Source: JBDSSS01 sp038224055
GTDB lineage: Bacteria > Actinomycetota > Actinomycetes > Actinomycetales > Dermatophilaceae
Length of the DNA stretch: 5,369 nt
Reading direction: 5' to 3'
Assembly: GCA_038224055.1 (NCBI GenBank)
Contig: JBBRGO010000231.1
Location: 1 to 5,369 of the forward strand
Part shown: positions 4,909 to 5,369 of the stretch, piece by piece
Layout: every line of letters begins with the position of its first letter
Position numbering within the stretch: the stretch's first letter is position 1
Notes under the pieces: generated by a model
Told to the model about the DNA's origin: nothing
Seen by the model: the letters and a program-made list of their open reading frames with translations, nothing else
The model's database searches: none
Translations under genes and position numbers: made by a program

Positions 4909-5355
4909 ATGAAGCTCATTCTCACCCACGAGGTCACCGGCCTCGGTGCGGCCGGCGACGTCATCGAGGTCAAGGACGGCTACGGCCGCAACTACCTCAT
5001 GCCCCGCGGTCTCGCGACGCCGTGGTCCAAGGGCGGCCAGGCCCAGGTCGACGCCCTGCTCAAGGGCCGTGAGGTCCGTGAGGTCAAGGACCTCGAGACG
5101 GCTCGCGGCATGAAGGGCCAGCTCGAGAGCCGGTCCGTCGAGGTCCCGGCCAAGGCCGGCGACTCGGGCCGCCTCTTCGGTGCCGTCAGCAACGCCGACA
5201 TCGCGTCCGCGGTGAAGGCGGCCGGTGGCCCCGTGCTCGACAAGCGCAAGATCGAGGTCAGGACGCACATCAAGACCGTCGGCTCCTACGAGGCGACCGT
5301 CCGTCTGCACCCCGAGGTCTCCGCGACGATCACCTTCGAGGTCGTCCCGGCCTGA
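4909..5355 (+). CDS. rplI: Large ribosomal subunit protein bL9
   Basis: This 148-residue protein is L9, an elongated two-domain protein at the base of the 50S L1 stalk that affects reading-frame fidelity and contact between neighbouring ribosomes. The N-domain (residues 1 to about 47) carries the complete family signature from G13 to S40: GAAGDVIEVKDGYGRNYL and then MPRGLATPWS. Residues about 45-80 form the connecting helix, which is rich in charged residues, and the C-domain follows from GRLFGAVSNADIASAV to the end. The length is normal for the family. AAGGAG (4897-4902) lies 6 nt before the ATG, a clean site without obvious occlusion. It ends in TGA, leaving 14 nt before the window edge; dnaB commonly follows in this synteny block but is not visible. 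The assignment is certain. Confidence 0.98.
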   Translation: MKLILTHEVTGLGAAGDVIEVKDGYGRNYLMPRGLATPWSKGGQAQVDALLKGREVREVKDLETARGMKGQLESRSVEVPAKAGDSGRLFGAVSNADIASAVKAAGGPVLDKRKIEVRTHIKTVGSYEATVRLHPEVSATITFEVVPA

Positions 5356-5369
5356 CCGCCGAGCAGCAC

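Overview
The window is a high-GC stretch (nearly every third codon position is G or C) from an actinobacterium. The gene order is class A penicillin-binding protein, GT87-type polytopic membrane protein, rpsF, ssb, rpsR, rplI. This matches the conserved actinobacterial neighbourhood (in Mycobacterium tuberculosis ponA1, Rv0051, then rpsF-ssb-rpsR1-rplI), in which dnaB usually follows. S18 is a cysteine-free type with an 'NPLKAA' N-terminal segment, remembered from Micrococcales such as Arthrobacter and Intrasporangiaceae-like genera. The order-level placement is an inference made without a database search. All genes are on the + strand.

Positions 1-3291 form a cell-envelope block. A 5'-truncated bifunctional peptidoglycan synthase, with glycosyltransferase and transpeptidase domains and a repetitive Thr/Pro tail, is followed after only 6 nt by a membrane protein of about 10 helices that resembles the GT87 (DUF2029) glycosyltransferases. 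The second gene has no clear ribosome binding site and lies in the same frame as the first, which suggests translational coupling.

Positions 3292-3493 are a 202-nt regulatory leader. It holds a candidate promoter, a segment resembling the S18-binding region of 16S rRNA (a possible S6:S18 autoregulatory element), a perfect 8-bp hairpin and a very strong Shine-Dalgarno sequence.

Positions 3494-5355 are the ribosomal protein/single-strand-binding operon: rpsF (S6), ssb, rpsR (S18) and rplI (L9). S6 and S18 form a heterodimer on the 30S platform, L9 sits at the base of the 50S L1 stalk, and SSB serves replication and repair. The spacers contain several well-paired hairpins: one between rpsF and ssb, one spanning the ssb stop codon, and two abutting ones before rpsR, the second of which covers the rpsR Shine-Dalgarno sequence.

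No gene-free stretch exceeds 300 nt. I see no mobile element, CRISPR array, tRNA or rRNA gene, or foreign-looking region. This is a conserved core locus, and the points of interest are regulatory RNA structures and protein variants rather than a new gene system.
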